The notes under the pieces: generated by a model
What the model saw: only the letters and a program-made list of their open reading frames with translations
Told to the model about the DNA's origin: nothing
The model's database searches: none
Origin: an uncultured Spirochaetaceae bacterium
GTDB taxonomy: Bacteria > Spirochaetota > Spirochaetia > Sphaerochaetales > Sphaerochaetaceae
DNA: 45,595 nt
Assembly: GCA_944389155.1 (NCBI GenBank)
Contig: CALXLI010000098.1
Span: 1-45,595, forward strand
Direction: 5' to 3'
Translations under genes and position numbers: made by a program
In this document: positions 8,775 to 17,994 of the stretch, piece by piece
Position numbering within the stretch: position 1 is the stretch's first letter
How the letters are laid out: each line of letters begins with the position of its first letter

Positions 8775-10049
8775 GTGGAACAGTCTTTCTATACTGAAAT
8801 CCTCCGTTCGGAACTTATTCCGGCTATGGGATGTACAGAACCTATATCTTTGGCTTATGCAGCGGCTGAGTGCCGGTCGCTTCTTGGCGAATTGCCTGAA
8901 AAGACGATTGCCGAATGCAGCGGTAACATAATAAAGAATGTGATGGGAGTCACTATCCCTAATACAGATGGCATGAAAGGAATAGAGTCTGCTGTTGCAT
9001 CAGGTATCATCATCAATGATCCGACAAAGGGGCTTGAGATACTTTCAGGTATGGATGATACACTTCTCCGGGAAGTATGTGCATATAAGGAAAGGTATCC
9101 TATAGATGTAAAGCTTTTAGAGAGCGAGAAGCCTCTTCATTTTATCTTGTCGATGTTCTGCAATGGCAATTATGCAAAAATTGAAGTGATGGATACACAT
9201 ATGAATATTGTCAGAAAGGAATTGAATGGCAATATTGTATTCTCTGCAGAATGCTGCAGCAGCAATGTTGAATCAAGTATGAACGGAGCTTGCAGCATGA
9301 GCATTGATGGAATAATAAGGTATAGCGAAAGTGTCCCGTTGGATGCTATTGAACCAATTCTATCTTCCCAGCTTGAGATGAATTCCAGAATATGCTCCTT
9401 GGGGTTGGCTGATCAATGGGGGGCCGAGATAGGAAAGCTCATACTCCAGACTGAAGACAACAGTATTCTTGCTAAAATGAAAGCTTATGCTGCTTCTGGT
9501 TCCGATGCCAGAATGAGTGGCTGTGTATCTCCTGTTGTCATAAACAGCGGAAGCGGGAATCAAGGTATAACCGCTAGTATGCCTGTGAAGGTTTTTGCAG
9601 AAGAAAAAGGGTATTCCAGGGAATTGCTTATAAGAGCGCTTGCAATCAGCAATCTTGTAGCAATTCATGAAAGACGCAAGATCGGCAGACTGTCCGCATT
9701 CTGTGGTGCAGTCAATGCTGCTTCTGGGGTCAGTGCAGCCATAACATGGCTTGTGGCAAGATCTCCAGATAAGGTAAAGGCAGCTGTTTCAAATACTTTA
9801 GCAATTGCTGCTGGACTCATTTGTGATGGGGCAAAGCCATCATGTGCTGCGAAAATCTCCATTGCGATAGAAAGTGCATATCTTGGATTCATTATGGCAT
9901 CTGCCGGGGAATCGTTCAAACCATATGAGGGAATCGTCAAATCAGACGTTGAGAGGACAATTGATGGAGTGGCGGAGATTGCCCGTGATGGGATGAGAGG
10001 TACTGATACAGAGATACTTCGTGTCATGTTGGATAAATCATCTCGATGA
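8775..10049 (+). CDS. L-cysteine desulfidase family protein (UPF0597, CyuA/YhaM-like)
   Basis: 424 residues with the family signatures LIPAMGCTEPISLAYAAAE near the N-terminus, SGNIIKNVMGVTIPNTDGMK, SGCVSPVVINSGSGNQGI, SAFCGAVNAASG and ICDGAKPSCAAKISIAIESA. Characterised members degrade cysteine to sulfide, ammonia and pyruvate using an iron-sulfur cluster. C20 in AMGCTEP and the later cysteines are the expected ligands. GTG 8775 is chosen because AAAGGGG just precedes it; in-frame codons upstream overlap the previous gene. Within the operon it may process a sulfur-containing product of the imported compound, or act in a C-S lyase side reaction. Other activities in this family are possible. 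Confidence 0.8.
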   Translation: MEQSFYTEILRSELIPAMGCTEPISLAYAAAECRSLLGELPEKTIAECSGNIIKNVMGVTIPNTDGMKGIESAVASGIIINDPTKGLEILSGMDDTLLREVCAYKERYPIDVKLLESEKPLHFILSMFCNGNYAKIEVMDTHMNIVRKELNGNIVFSAECCSSNVESSMNGACSMSIDGIIRYSESVPLDAIEPILSSQLEMNSRICSLGLADQWGAEIGKLILQTEDNSILAKMKAYAASGSDARMSGCVSPVVINSGSGNQGITASMPVKVFAEEKGYSRELLIRALAISNLVAIHERRKIGRLSAFCGAVNAASGVSAAITWLVARSPDKVKAAVSNTLAIAAGLICDGAKPSCAAKISIAIESAYLGFIMASAGESFKPYEGIVKSDVERTIDGVAEIARDGMRGTDTEILRVMLDKSSR

Positions 10050-10076
10050 GATGAAAAATAAAAGGAGGAGAAGGAT

Positions 10077-11423
10077 ATGAGGAGAATAATTGCTATTCTT
10101 TTGATTTCTGTAATGCTGATACCTTTGATGGCAAGTGGAGGAACCGAGAAGGCATCTGCAGATGGTACGTATCCTGCTGGAGATATTGTGTTCTGGGGAA
10201 CAGGCCAGCCAGGATATAGGCAGCCATATTATCAGAACTATGTAGAAGAACATAGGGATATAGCACCAGAGGTGAATGTTGTTGCTGATAACATGTCATC
10301 AATGGCGGATGGGCAGCAGAAGATAGCAATGTATGCTTTAGCTGGTGATTATGAGTCCATGCCTGAATTCCTTATGCTTGATACCGTTGGTATTATCGAT
10401 CTTGCATCTTCAGGGCTTCTTGTTGATGTAACTGATTATTGGAATTCGGTTTCCGGTGAATTCATAGAAGGATCTGCTTCTGATGCAATAATAAATGACA
10501 GAGTATGGGGACTTCCTGATGCTGTACGTCCGCAGGTGCTTTTCTATAATGCGGAAATATTCGAGAAGTATGATATTGATCCAGCTATGATGTCTACGTT
10601 TGAAGGATATCTTGAAGCTGGACGTCTTCTCAAAGAGAGAAGTGGCGGAACTGTATATCTATCATATGTCGATCCAGGAAGCTATACATGGCGTTATTGG
10701 GGCCGTCGGGGACTTATGCCACAGGCAAATGCCCGTATATGGGATGAGAATGGCAATGTCGTCATAGGTTCTGATCCTGGTACGAAGCTTGCTTTGGAAT
10801 ATTTCGATCAGCTTTATAGTGAAGGACTTCTGTATAAGACAACGATGATGTCTCAGCCAATTTATGAAGCAGCAGATGATGGAATCATAGCGACATTCTA
10901 TATTGGAGCATTCTGGGATGAATTCATGAGGAAGAATCTCACTGCAACAGCTGGTGACTGGCGTGTTATGAATGCTCCTGTATTTGAGGAAGTTGGCGTT
11001 GGAGGCGCTCCTGTCTCTACATTCTATTGTATTGTTGACAAGAAGCCGAACGCATATACAGGCCTTATTGAGGATATCTGGTATGATTTCCAGACCAATA
11101 CAGAAGATAGAAACGCTTGGGTTATGGAGATGGAAGCTGTAAATGGCCCATACAATAATCCTGTCTCAATCGAAATGCTTAAGGATCCTTTCTGGCAGGA
11201 ACCATCGGATTTCTATGGTGGACAATCATTTAGAAAGGCTGAGTCTGATGGCCTTATAAATGCAGCGAAGAACATGATGGTGACAGCATCCGATGCGGAA
11301 GCAGATACAATCATAAGCGCAGAGCTTGAGAAGTATATTGCTGGCGAACAATCAATACAGGAAGCTATTGCGAATATGGACAAGGAGCTGAAGCTTAGAA
11401 TAGGTACAGCTGTTCTTCCTTGA
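10077..11423 (+). CDS. Extracellular carbohydrate-binding protein of an ABC importer (system 1)
   Basis: 448 residues with signal peptide MRRIIAILLISVMLIPLMAS followed by GG. It has the two-lobed family-1 solute-binding pattern, including GLPDAVRPQVLFYNAEIFEKY and, towards the end, FWQEPSDFYGGQ. There is no lipobox cysteine at the cleavage site, so it is either released to the periplasm or anchored another way; the same is true of the two other binding proteins in the window. ATG 10077 follows an AAGGAGGAGAAGG Shine-Dalgarno tract. The gene is followed by a hairpin and two permease genes. The ligand is unknown; the downstream sulfatase suggests a sulfated sugar. Confidence 0.85.
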   Translation: MRRIIAILLISVMLIPLMASGGTEKASADGTYPAGDIVFWGTGQPGYRQPYYQNYVEEHRDIAPEVNVVADNMSSMADGQQKIAMYALAGDYESMPEFLMLDTVGIIDLASSGLLVDVTDYWNSVSGEFIEGSASDAIINDRVWGLPDAVRPQVLFYNAEIFEKYDIDPAMMSTFEGYLEAGRLLKERSGGTVYLSYVDPGSYTWRYWGRRGLMPQANARIWDENGNVVIGSDPGTKLALEYFDQLYSEGLLYKTTMMSQPIYEAADDGIIATFYIGAFWDEFMRKNLTATAGDWRVMNAPVFEEVGVGGAPVSTFYCIVDKKPNAYTGLIEDIWYDFQTNTEDRNAWVMEMEAVNGPYNNPVSIEMLKDPFWQEPSDFYGGQSFRKAESDGLINAAKNMMVTASDAEADTIISAELEKYIAGEQSIQEAIANMDKELKLRIGTAVLP

Positions 11424-11436
11424 TTTCTCGATTGCC

Positions 11437-11466
11437 GGGCTGGCTGGATTGGCCAGCCCAATATTT
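11437..11466 (+). terminator. Hairpin between binding-protein and permease genes (system 1)
   Basis: Eight-base-pair GC-rich stem GGGCTGGC (11437-11444) with GCCAGCCC (11452-11459) and a seven-base loop, followed by AATATTT. The tail is poor for full termination, so it may partially terminate or stabilise the upstream mRNA 3' end. Confidence 0.55.
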
Positions 11467-11478
11467 CAGGAGTTTTAT

Positions 11479-12354
11479 ATGAATATCATGAAAACCTTAA
11501 AGAAATACAGAGCTCCATATTTATTTATACTGCCGTTTTTCCTGTTGTTTTTTGTTTTTCAGCTTATACCGATAGTATGGACAGGATACATAAGCTTTAC
11601 AAATTGGAAGGGGCTTGGAGAACCGCAATTCTGTGGGCTTGATAATTACAGGCTCCTTGTTAATGACTATATGGTACTTGATGCCCTGACTAATACAACA
11701 ATATATTGGGTTTCAAGCCTTGTAATCATAATTGTAATATCAATTGCAATAGCATTATGCCTGCAAAGCTCTCGGCTTAAGTTCAGGCATTTCTTTCAAA
11801 CCGCAACCTTCTTACCATATGTATGTGCATCAGTTGCAATGGGCTTGATTTTCGGTATGCTTTTTGATGAAAATGCAGGCCTTATCAATGAGATCCTCGT
11901 TTCCATCGGCTGGGATAGAGTACCTTGGCTGACAAGCAGCAAATACGCAAGGATTCCCGTAATCATTCTTTTCAATTGGCGTATAATCCCATGGTTTACG
12001 GTCATAATATATTCTGCACTTCTTAACATCCCTTCTGATTATTATGAAGCAGCAACAGTTGATGGTGCATCAGAATTCCAGCAGTTCTTCCGTATTACAT
12101 TACCGCTGCTGAAGAATATGCTGTTTTTCTGCATGCTCACAATCACGGTTGATGTTTGGAAAATGTTCAATGAGTCGTATACGCTTTCTGGTCCAGGATC
12201 CTCTAATACTTCATTATTCCAATTGATTTATGAATATGCTTTCAAGATTTTCCGTCTTGGATATGCATCCAGCCTGAGTATGCTGCTTATTGTCATATTG
12301 CTTGCTATTTCAATACTGCAGTTCATCCTGAAAAGGAGGGAGGGGGAGATATAA
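11479..12354 (+). CDS. ABC carbohydrate permease, MalF/UgpA type (system 1)
   Basis: 291 residues and about six membrane segments (for example YLFILPFFLLFFVFQLIPIV). The cytoplasmic coupling-loop EAA motif reads EAATVDGASEFQQFFRITLP. ATG 11479 follows CAGGAG (11467-11472); an in-frame TTG at 11449 lies inside the intergenic hairpin and is unlikely. It pairs with the next permease gene, which starts one base after this stop codon. No ATPase gene is present in the cluster. Confidence 0.87.
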   Translation: MNIMKTLKKYRAPYLFILPFFLLFFVFQLIPIVWTGYISFTNWKGLGEPQFCGLDNYRLLVNDYMVLDALTNTTIYWVSSLVIIIVISIAIALCLQSSRLKFRHFFQTATFLPYVCASVAMGLIFGMLFDENAGLINEILVSIGWDRVPWLTSSKYARIPVIILFNWRIIPWFTVIIYSALLNIPSDYYEAATVDGASEFQQFFRITLPLLKNMLFFCMLTITVDVWKMFNESYTLSGPGSSNTSLFQLIYEYAFKIFRLGYASSLSMLLIVILLAISILQFILKRREGEI

Positions 12355-12355
12355 C

Positions 12356-13195
12356 ATGAAAAATAAAGGACAGGAAATAACAAAAGGAGTTATTGTAAAT
12401 ATTTTCATGATAATTGTGGTCGTTATCTGCCTATTCCCTGTTTTATGGATGTGTGCAATATCCATAAAAACTGTAGGGGAGAAGGTATCAGGCTTCAATG
12501 CCCTTGTCATAAACGAACCAACGCTCGAAAATTTCAAACACCTTTTTACTTTGGTTCCCATCTGGAACAACCTGTATAATAGTCTTTTTACGACGATAAT
12601 CGGAACCATTACAACATTGTTCTTCTGTGCCCTTGCTGGTTTTGCTTTTGCGAAATATAGATTTCCTGGTCGCGATATTCTTTTCTGTTTCGTTGTAGCA
12701 ACGATGATGATAAGCGCAGAGGCTGGAGCGATTCCTCTGTTTGTCATAATGAGAAAAATGGGTTTGATAAACAGCTTATGGTCATTGATAATCCCAAGGA
12801 TAGCTACTGCAGTTGGAATCTTTTATCTCAGACAGTATATGCTTGATGTGCCTGACGAGCTTATTGACGCAGCCAAGATTGATGGCTGTCACGATTTTTC
12901 CATCTTCTACAAAATTGTCTGTCCTATAATAACTCCAGCTCTTGCTTCATGGGCTTCCATTACTGTAATTGCAAGGTGGAATGATTATTTCTGGCCGCTT
13001 CTTTTCCTGAATAAGACAGATAAGTATACCCTTATGGTTTCTGTTGCTATGCTTCCGGTAAGTGATGGGCTTGCGACTCCATGGCAGACAATACTTGCAG
13101 GAACAACCATCGTCATACTTCCGAGCATTATTCTTTATCTATTTATGCAGCTTTTCCAGAAATCGGGGAATTTTGCAGGAGCAGTAAAGGGATGA
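12356..13195 (+). CDS. ABC carbohydrate permease, MalG/UgpE type (system 1)
   Basis: 279 residues, several membrane segments (IVNIFMIIVVVICLFPVLWM at the start), and the EAA loop DAAKIDGCHDFSIFYKIVCP. It ends with GNFAGAVKG, a usual C-terminus in this family (compare GMTAGAVKG in the second system). Its last four bases overlap the sulfatase start (ATGA), giving tight translational coupling and linking transport directly to the hydrolase. Confidence 0.87.
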   Translation: MKNKGQEITKGVIVNIFMIIVVVICLFPVLWMCAISIKTVGEKVSGFNALVINEPTLENFKHLFTLVPIWNNLYNSLFTTIIGTITTLFFCALAGFAFAKYRFPGRDILFCFVVATMMISAEAGAIPLFVIMRKMGLINSLWSLIIPRIATAVGIFYLRQYMLDVPDELIDAAKIDGCHDFSIFYKIVCPIITPALASWASITVIARWNDYFWPLLFLNKTDKYTLMVSVAMLPVSDGLATPWQTILAGTTIVILPSIILYLFMQLFQKSGNFAGAVKG

Positions 13196-14652
13196 AAGAT
13201 AAAAGACCAAATATTGTGATGATATTAGCTGATGATATGGGTGCATGGGCAATGCATTCTGCTGGAAATGATGATGTCATTACGGACAATATAGATAAAC
13301 TTGCTGAAGGTGGTATTTGTTTTAGCAGCTTTTTCTGTGTTTCTCCTGTATGTTCTCCAGCAAGAGCATCCATACTGAGTGGATTGATTCCTTCTAGACA
13401 TGGTGTCCATGATTGGCTGAGATCCGGAAATGTAGATAAAGGGATCCTGGGAAAGCTGGCTGATGATGCATATTATAGGGATGAGGATCATGCAATACAG
13501 TATCTCGATGGCTGTGAATGTTATACCGATATATTAGCTGAAAATGGATATTCCTGTGCTTTATGTGGAAAATGGCATCTAGGAGATAGCCTGCATCCAC
13601 AGCATGGATTTTCAAAATGGTTTACAATAGGGAGGGGTGGGTGTGAATATTATCGCGCTGATCTTGTTGAAGATGGCAAATTGGCAATTTCGGATGAATA
13701 TGTTACTGACAGCATAACGGATAAGGCAATAGATTTCATCGATGAACTATCATCGGCTTGTTCTCCTTTTTATCTATCTGTGCATTACACAGCTCCTCAT
13801 TCACCTTGGGATGAGGAACAGCACCCATCAGATATATATGAGAAATATTCTGATTGCAGTTTCCAATCGACTCCAGATCTTCCAGTAAACCGGAATCAGG
13901 TAAAAAGCGCACCTTTTGGAGAAGGTCCTGAACGGAAAAGGTTATTGCGTGGATATTATTCAGCCATAACTGCAATGGATATTGGAATAGGACGGATCAT
14001 ACAATATCTGGAAACAAAGGATTTGCTGTCAGACACAATAGTGATTTTCTCAAGTGACAATGGAATGAACATGGGGCATCATGGAATCTGGGGTAAGGGA
14101 AACGGTACATTCCCCTTGAATATGTATGATACATCGGTGAAGGTTCCAATGATCTTTTTCTGGAAGGACCATATAAAGCCGGGTGTATCGGATGTAATGC
14201 TCAGCCATTATGACCTATTCCCAACAATCCTTGATATTGCAGGTATAGAATATAACAATGATCCGAAACGGCCTGGCCGTTCCTTTGCTTCAATCCTCCA
14301 TGGAAACAGGCAGAGTGATCGTGACATTGTAGTGTTTGATGAATATGGACCTACTAGAATGATAAGGACAGATAGTGCGAAACTTGTTTATAGGTATCCT
14401 TATGGGCCTCATGAACTTTACGATCTCACAATTGACCCAAACGAAGAGTACAATCTTTATGAAGATGAAAGATATGAACAGTTGAAATCCAGTCTTCTCA
14501 GGAAATTAGGCAGCTGGTTCCTGCAGTATACAGATCCTGCTGTTGATGGGACAAAGGAAGCAGTTTATGGCTTTGGCCAGATCGATAAAGCAGGAATCAA
14601 TAGTGATAGCATGGATTCGTATATGCCGATTCTTGATGAATTATTTGTATAG
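13192..14652 (+). CDS. Sulfatase (type I, formylglycine-dependent), cytoplasmic
   Basis: 486 residues. NIVMILADDMG supplies two metal-binding aspartates (D14, D15). CSPAR at C54-R58 is the C-x-P-x-R signature whose cysteine is converted to formylglycine, followed by ASILSGLIPSRHG. CGKWHLG and IFSSDNGMNMGHHG are further conserved blocks, and the C-terminus has YDLTIDPNEEYNLYED. There is no signal peptide, so it should act on an imported sulfated sugar. The maturation enzyme (anSME or FGE) is not in the window. The start overlaps the permease stop; a longer frame from 13081 lies inside the permease gene and is rejected. Confidence 0.9.
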   Translation: MKDKRPNIVMILADDMGAWAMHSAGNDDVITDNIDKLAEGGICFSSFFCVSPVCSPARASILSGLIPSRHGVHDWLRSGNVDKGILGKLADDAYYRDEDHAIQYLDGCECYTDILAENGYSCALCGKWHLGDSLHPQHGFSKWFTIGRGGCEYYRADLVEDGKLAISDEYVTDSITDKAIDFIDELSSACSPFYLSVHYTAPHSPWDEEQHPSDIYEKYSDCSFQSTPDLPVNRNQVKSAPFGEGPERKRLLRGYYSAITAMDIGIGRIIQYLETKDLLSDTIVIFSSDNGMNMGHHGIWGKGNGTFPLNMYDTSVKVPMIFFWKDHIKPGVSDVMLSHYDLFPTILDIAGIEYNNDPKRPGRSFASILHGNRQSDRDIVVFDEYGPTRMIRTDSAKLVYRYPYGPHELYDLTIDPNEEYNLYEDERYEQLKSSLLRKLGSWFLQYTDPAVDGTKEAVYGFGQIDKAGINSDSMDSYMPILDELFV

Positions 14653-14687
14653 ATGTAAGTTAAGTATGTGTAAGGCAAGAGGGCAAA

Positions 14688-15332
14688 GTGGGGAGGAATA
14701 TTTCTACAAAACAGTATGTATATAATCAAGTTGCGCAGGATATCATAACTGGAGTCTATTCTTCTGATGCAATAATCACGGAAAGCATGCTGCTGAAAAA
14801 ATATGATGTCAGCCGTGTGTCTGTCAGAGAAGCTCTGATTGAATTATGCAAAGACAATTATCTGCGCAGCATACCCAGGACAGGCTATATGCTTGTCACA
14901 TATTCTTTGGAAGACGTGATAAACATCTTGGATTTCCGATGTGATCTAGAGGTTTGCAATCTAAAGAGAGCCTTCCCAAAATTGACAGAAGAAAAGCTGA
15001 GAGCCCTAGGGGACGATTTCCTTAATGGATGTTTCCACCAGATCGGACAAGGTTCGATGATCGAACATTGGAATGCAAATATGGAATTTCATCTCAAATT
15101 GTGCTCTTTGAGTGGAAACAAATATGTCTATGATGTCCTTGAGAAGCTGTTGCGCAATTCAAGCTATTATCAGCAATTCTACAGAATCGCTTGGAATGGG
15201 CCATATAGCTTTGACAGAAAGCATAGCAGAATAGTTTCTGCATTGCTCGATCGTGATTTGAATCTGGCTTGTGAGATTCTCGGTTCTGATATCAATGAGG
15301 TGAAGATGTCATTGATAGATAGGCTGAAATGA
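14688..15332 (+). CDS. GntR-family transcriptional regulator with FCD-type domain
   Basis: 214 residues. The winged helix (ITESMLLKKYDVSRVSVREA near residues 28-47) is followed by an alpha-helical FCD-like ligand domain with EFHLKLCSLSGN and RKHSRIVSALL carrying candidate metal-binding histidines. It is the last gene of the methyltransferase/transport/sulfatase operon and likely its local regulator. No ATG is available. GTG 14688 has a modest AGAGGG upstream. A stronger GGGGAGG (14690-14696) lies just inside the frame and would place translation at an ATT codon at 14700; GTG is preferred. There are no other genes between it and the sulfatase. Confidence 0.82.
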   Translation: MGRNISTKQYVYNQVAQDIITGVYSSDAIITESMLLKKYDVSRVSVREALIELCKDNYLRSIPRTGYMLVTYSLEDVINILDFRCDLEVCNLKRAFPKLTEEKLRALGDDFLNGCFHQIGQGSMIEHWNANMEFHLKLCSLSGNKYVYDVLEKLLRNSSYYQQFYRIAWNGPYSFDRKHSRIVSALLDRDLNLACEILGSDINEVKMSLIDRLK

Positions 15333-15364
15333 TCATTATCAGCCTTTGAATATATAAAATGGCA

Positions 15365-15391
15365 TAAGAAACCTCCTGATTTCTCAGGAGG
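15365..15391 (-). terminator. Intrinsic terminator of darA
   Basis: Stem CCTCCTGA (15372-15379) and TCAGGAGG (15384-15391) with a four-base loop. On the minus strand it is followed by TTTCTTA. It lies 15 bp after the darA stop and may also help end the convergent GntR transcript. Confidence 0.75.
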
Positions 15392-15405
15392 AGGCAAATG
15401 ATATT

Positions 15406-15735
15406 TCAGAACTTCTCGGCTTTATCTATATCGAGGACGAATACAACACATCCCCCTGCCGGAACTTCTACCATATTAGAGCCTGTATGCGAGAATATGC
15501 GCATATCGGCGCCAGTTACAGGGCTAAGCTGCATTCTGTGTCCTGCAAACTTCTTAAGCGTATCGATGACTTCATCCACCTTCTCATCTTCTGTTCCGAT
15601 AAGGAGTGTAGTATTCTTGGCTTTCAGGAATCCGCCTGTAGTGGAGAGCTTTGTTACAAAGAATCCTTTTGCATTTAGTTCCTGTACGGTGTCAGCTTCA
15701 TCTGCTGATTGTATTATTGCTAGGATCAGTTTCAT
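15406..15735 (-). CDS. darA: Cyclic-di-AMP receptor DarA (PstA/YaaQ-like, PII-like)
   Basis: 109 residues. MKLILAIIQSADEADTVQEL, GFFVTKLSTTGGFLKAKNTT and LLIGTEDEKVDEVIDTLKK match the DarA/PstA family along its whole length. The family has a PII-like trimeric fold that binds cyclic-di-AMP; downstream targets are generally unknown. Its presence implies cyclic-di-AMP signalling in this organism, although the synthase is not in the window. The start has GGAGA six bases upstream. It is monocistronic, with its own promoter (15758-15786) and terminator. Confidence 0.9.
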   Translation of the reverse strand: MKLILAIIQSADEADTVQELNAKGFFVTKLSTTGGFLKAKNTTLLIGTEDEKVDEVIDTLKKFAGHRMQLSPVTGADMRIFSHTGSNMVEVPAGGCVVFVLDIDKAEKF

Positions 15736-15757
15736 GTTGTCTCCTTACTTTCGCTAT

Positions 15758-15786
15758 ATTTTACCATAGCATCGATTCATACGCAA
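15758..15786 (-). promoter_or_regulatory. Promoter of darA
   Basis: On the minus strand TTGCGT (15781-15786), a 17-bp spacer and TAAAAT (15758-15763), about 22 bp before the start codon. The rest of the gap to 15894 is AT-rich with no further clear signal. Confidence 0.6.
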
Positions 15787-15894
15787 ATATAATTAACATA
15801 TTCTTTACAATTTCTGTGAATGCAATCAATTACCATTCACAATAAGCTATTGATGCAGGAAAAGTTCCTTTTATCTTGCGCATTGCACGGATGA

Positions 15895-16428
15895 ATGCAT
15901 CATTTGAATATGGACAATGAAAGGCTGGAGCAGGCAAAGACAGATCTTGATAAGACAGTCAAAAGCATAAAGGTGAAGAATGGATATGCAGACAGCAAAA
16001 GCATGGGAAAGGAAAGAAAGCGTCTTGCCGCAGCAGTCCTCATATCTGCATCAGTTACTGTATCATTGGCAGTATTCTTTCTTTTGCTTTCATCTGCAGG
16101 TTCTCCTTCCATTCCGTCAATTTCAGAGCAGAAAACGCTTATTGAGGAACTTGATGGAATATATTGGATAAGCAGCAATGAAGGTGAGCTTGCAGAGTTC
16201 TTTGCTATCGATAGAGCAGGGAATATCAAGACTGAGAGGAAAGGTGATTGCCTTGTCCTCGATTTAGGAGAACTGTCTGTATCGTTTTATCCGACACAAT
16301 CAGGCCTTTCTGCAGTCCTTGGCAGGAACAATATCTATCTCTCATATTCAGAAGGGAGAGATGGACGGGCTCGTACCATCTCTCTCCGTTCTCCTTCACG
16401 CCATGTCTCACTCTTTGTTCAGGAGTGA
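15895..16428 (+). CDS. Small single-span membrane protein of unknown function
   Basis: 177 residues. A charged N-terminal segment (about 45 residues, Lys/Asp/Glu-rich, possibly coiled) is followed by one membrane span at roughly 45-67 ([20 protein letters not shown]). A mostly beta C-terminal part then contains [20 protein letters not shown] and repeated strands. I do not recognise a family. The Shine-Dalgarno is weak for both candidate starts (15895 and 15910). The last 21 bases overlap the 3' end of pyrG on the opposite strand. Confidence 0.55.
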   Translation: MHHLNMDNERLEQAKTDLDKTVKSIKVKNGYADSKSMGKERKRLAAAVLISASVTVSLAVFFLLLSSAGSPSIPSISEQKTLIEELDGIYWISSNEGELAEFFAIDRAGNIKTERKGDCLVLDLGELSVSFYPTQSGLSAVLGRNNIYLSYSEGRDGRARTISLRSPSRHVSLFVQE

Positions 16429-17994
16429 TGCCTCGATGAATGAAAGAAATGCAGGATGAGGTCTGTTTGGGCGTGATTTGAATTCAGGATGGAACTGCAC
16501 TCCGAGATAGAATGGATGTTCATCTATCTCGACAGCTTCAACAAGGATATTGTCAGGGCTTGTCCCTGCTATTGTCATGCCATGCTCCTCAAAGTCCTTC
16601 CTGCACTCGTTATTGAACTCATATCTATGCCTATGGCGCTCTGAGATATTCTCTTCCCTGTAGACTTTCTCCATCAGTGTTCCCTTCTTGATCCTGCATG
16701 GATAAGCCCCCAGCCTCATCGTGCCGCCTTTTGGTATTATTCCCTTTTGGTCAGGCATGAGGGCAATCACAGGGTGGGTTGTGTCAGGATTGAACTCAGC
16801 AGAATTCGCATCATCCCAGCCAAGGACAGAACGGGCAAATGCTATTACTGCAATCTGCATGCCAAGGCATATCCCAAGATATGGGATGTTGTGTGTACGT
16901 GCATATGTTGCAGCCTGGATCATTCCCTCTATTCCCCTTGAGCCGAAACCTCCGGGAACTAGGATTCCGTCAGCGTCCTTCACATCATCCTCAGTGAATT
17001 TCTCTGAGTCCACCCAGTTGATATCCACAGTGGCATGATGCATCCAGCCTGCATGCTTCAGCGCTTCGTTGACAGATAGGTAAGCATCATGGAGCTCTGT
17101 ATACTTGCCAACCATTGCGATCTTCACATGTTTCCGGCAGTTCTGTGCTCTTGCAAGCATTTCTGTCCATTCCCGCATATCAGAAGGCTTGGCGTTGAGT
17201 CCCAGGCGTTCGATTACTATTGAGTCTATGCGTTCGTGCTGCAGCATAAGAGGAGCTTCGTACAGGATGTTTACAGTACTGTTCTCTATCACGCATTCCC
17301 TTTCAACATTGCAGAACAGAGCGATCTTTGCCTTCACGGATTCTTCGATAGGTTCATCTGAACGGCATACTATGATATCAGGGAAGATACCTGCATTCAT
17401 AAGTTCCTTTACCGAGTGCTGTGTCGGTTTTGATTTGTGCTCTCCCGAGGATTTTATATAAGGGACAAGAGTGACATGGATGAACAGGCAATCCTCTTTC
17501 CTTTCATGGCTTATCTGCCGTATCGCTTCAAGAAAAGGCTGTGATTCTATATCTCCGATAGTTCCGCCGATTTCCGTTATCACGACATCTGCCCCTGTTT
17601 TTTCCCCAAGGGCATAGATGAAGCTTTTTATTTCATTTGTGACATGGGGGATTATCTGCACAGTTGAACCAAGGTATTCTCCGTTCCTTTCTTTCTGCAG
17701 GACATTCCAGAATGTACGGCCGGAGGTTAGGTTTGAGAACTTGTTGAGGTCCTCGTCTATGAATCTTTCATAGTGCCCTAGATCCAGATCGGTCTCGGCC
17801 CCGTCATCTGTTACGAATACCTCGCCGTGCTGAAGCGGGCTCATCGTTCCTGGATCAACGTTCATGTATGGATCAAGCTTCTGAGCGGCAACTTTTATGC
17901 CCCTGCTTTTGAGAAGACGGCCAAGACTTGCGGCTGTGATTCCTTTTCCAAGTCCTGAAACGACACCACCTGTTACGAAAATGTGCTTAGACAT
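16408..17994 (-). CDS. pyrG: CTP synthase (glutamine-hydrolysing)
   Basis: 528 residues, full length. The N-terminal synthetase domain opens with [20 protein letters not shown] (P-loop) and [20 protein letters not shown]. The C-terminal class I glutaminase has the nucleophile-elbow GICLGMQ and the FHPE catalytic segment ([12 protein letters not shown]). It makes CTP from UTP using ATP and glutamine. ATG 17994 shares one base with the stop of the ANTAR gene, and its Shine-Dalgarno GGAGGAG lies inside that gene's last codons, so translation is coupled. Position in the glnA operon places a major glutamine consumer under the same leader control. The 3' end overlaps the convergent small membrane-protein gene by 21 bases. 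Confidence 0.97.
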   Translation of the reverse strand: MSKHIFVTGGVVSGLGKGITAASLGRLLKSRGIKVAAQKLDPYMNVDPGTMSPLQHGEVFVTDDGAETDLDLGHYERFIDEDLNKFSNLTSGRTFWNVLQKERNGEYLGSTVQIIPHVTNEIKSFIYALGEKTGADVVITEIGGTIGDIESQPFLEAIRQISHERKEDCLFIHVTLVPYIKSSGEHKSKPTQHSVKELMNAGIFPDIIVCRSDEPIEESVKAKIALFCNVERECVIENSTVNILYEAPLMLQHERIDSIVIERLGLNAKPSDMREWTEMLARAQNCRKHVKIAMVGKYTELHDAYLSVNEALKHAGWMHHATVDINWVDSEKFTEDDVKDADGILVPGGFGSRGIEGMIQAATYARTHNIPYLGICLGMQIAVIAFARSVLGWDDANSAEFNPDTTHPVIALMPDQKGIIPKGGTMRLGAYPCRIKKGTLMEKVYREENISERHRHRYEFNNECRKDFEEHGMTIAGTSPDNILVEAVEIDEHPFYLGVQFHPEFKSRPNRPHPAFLSFIEASLLNKE

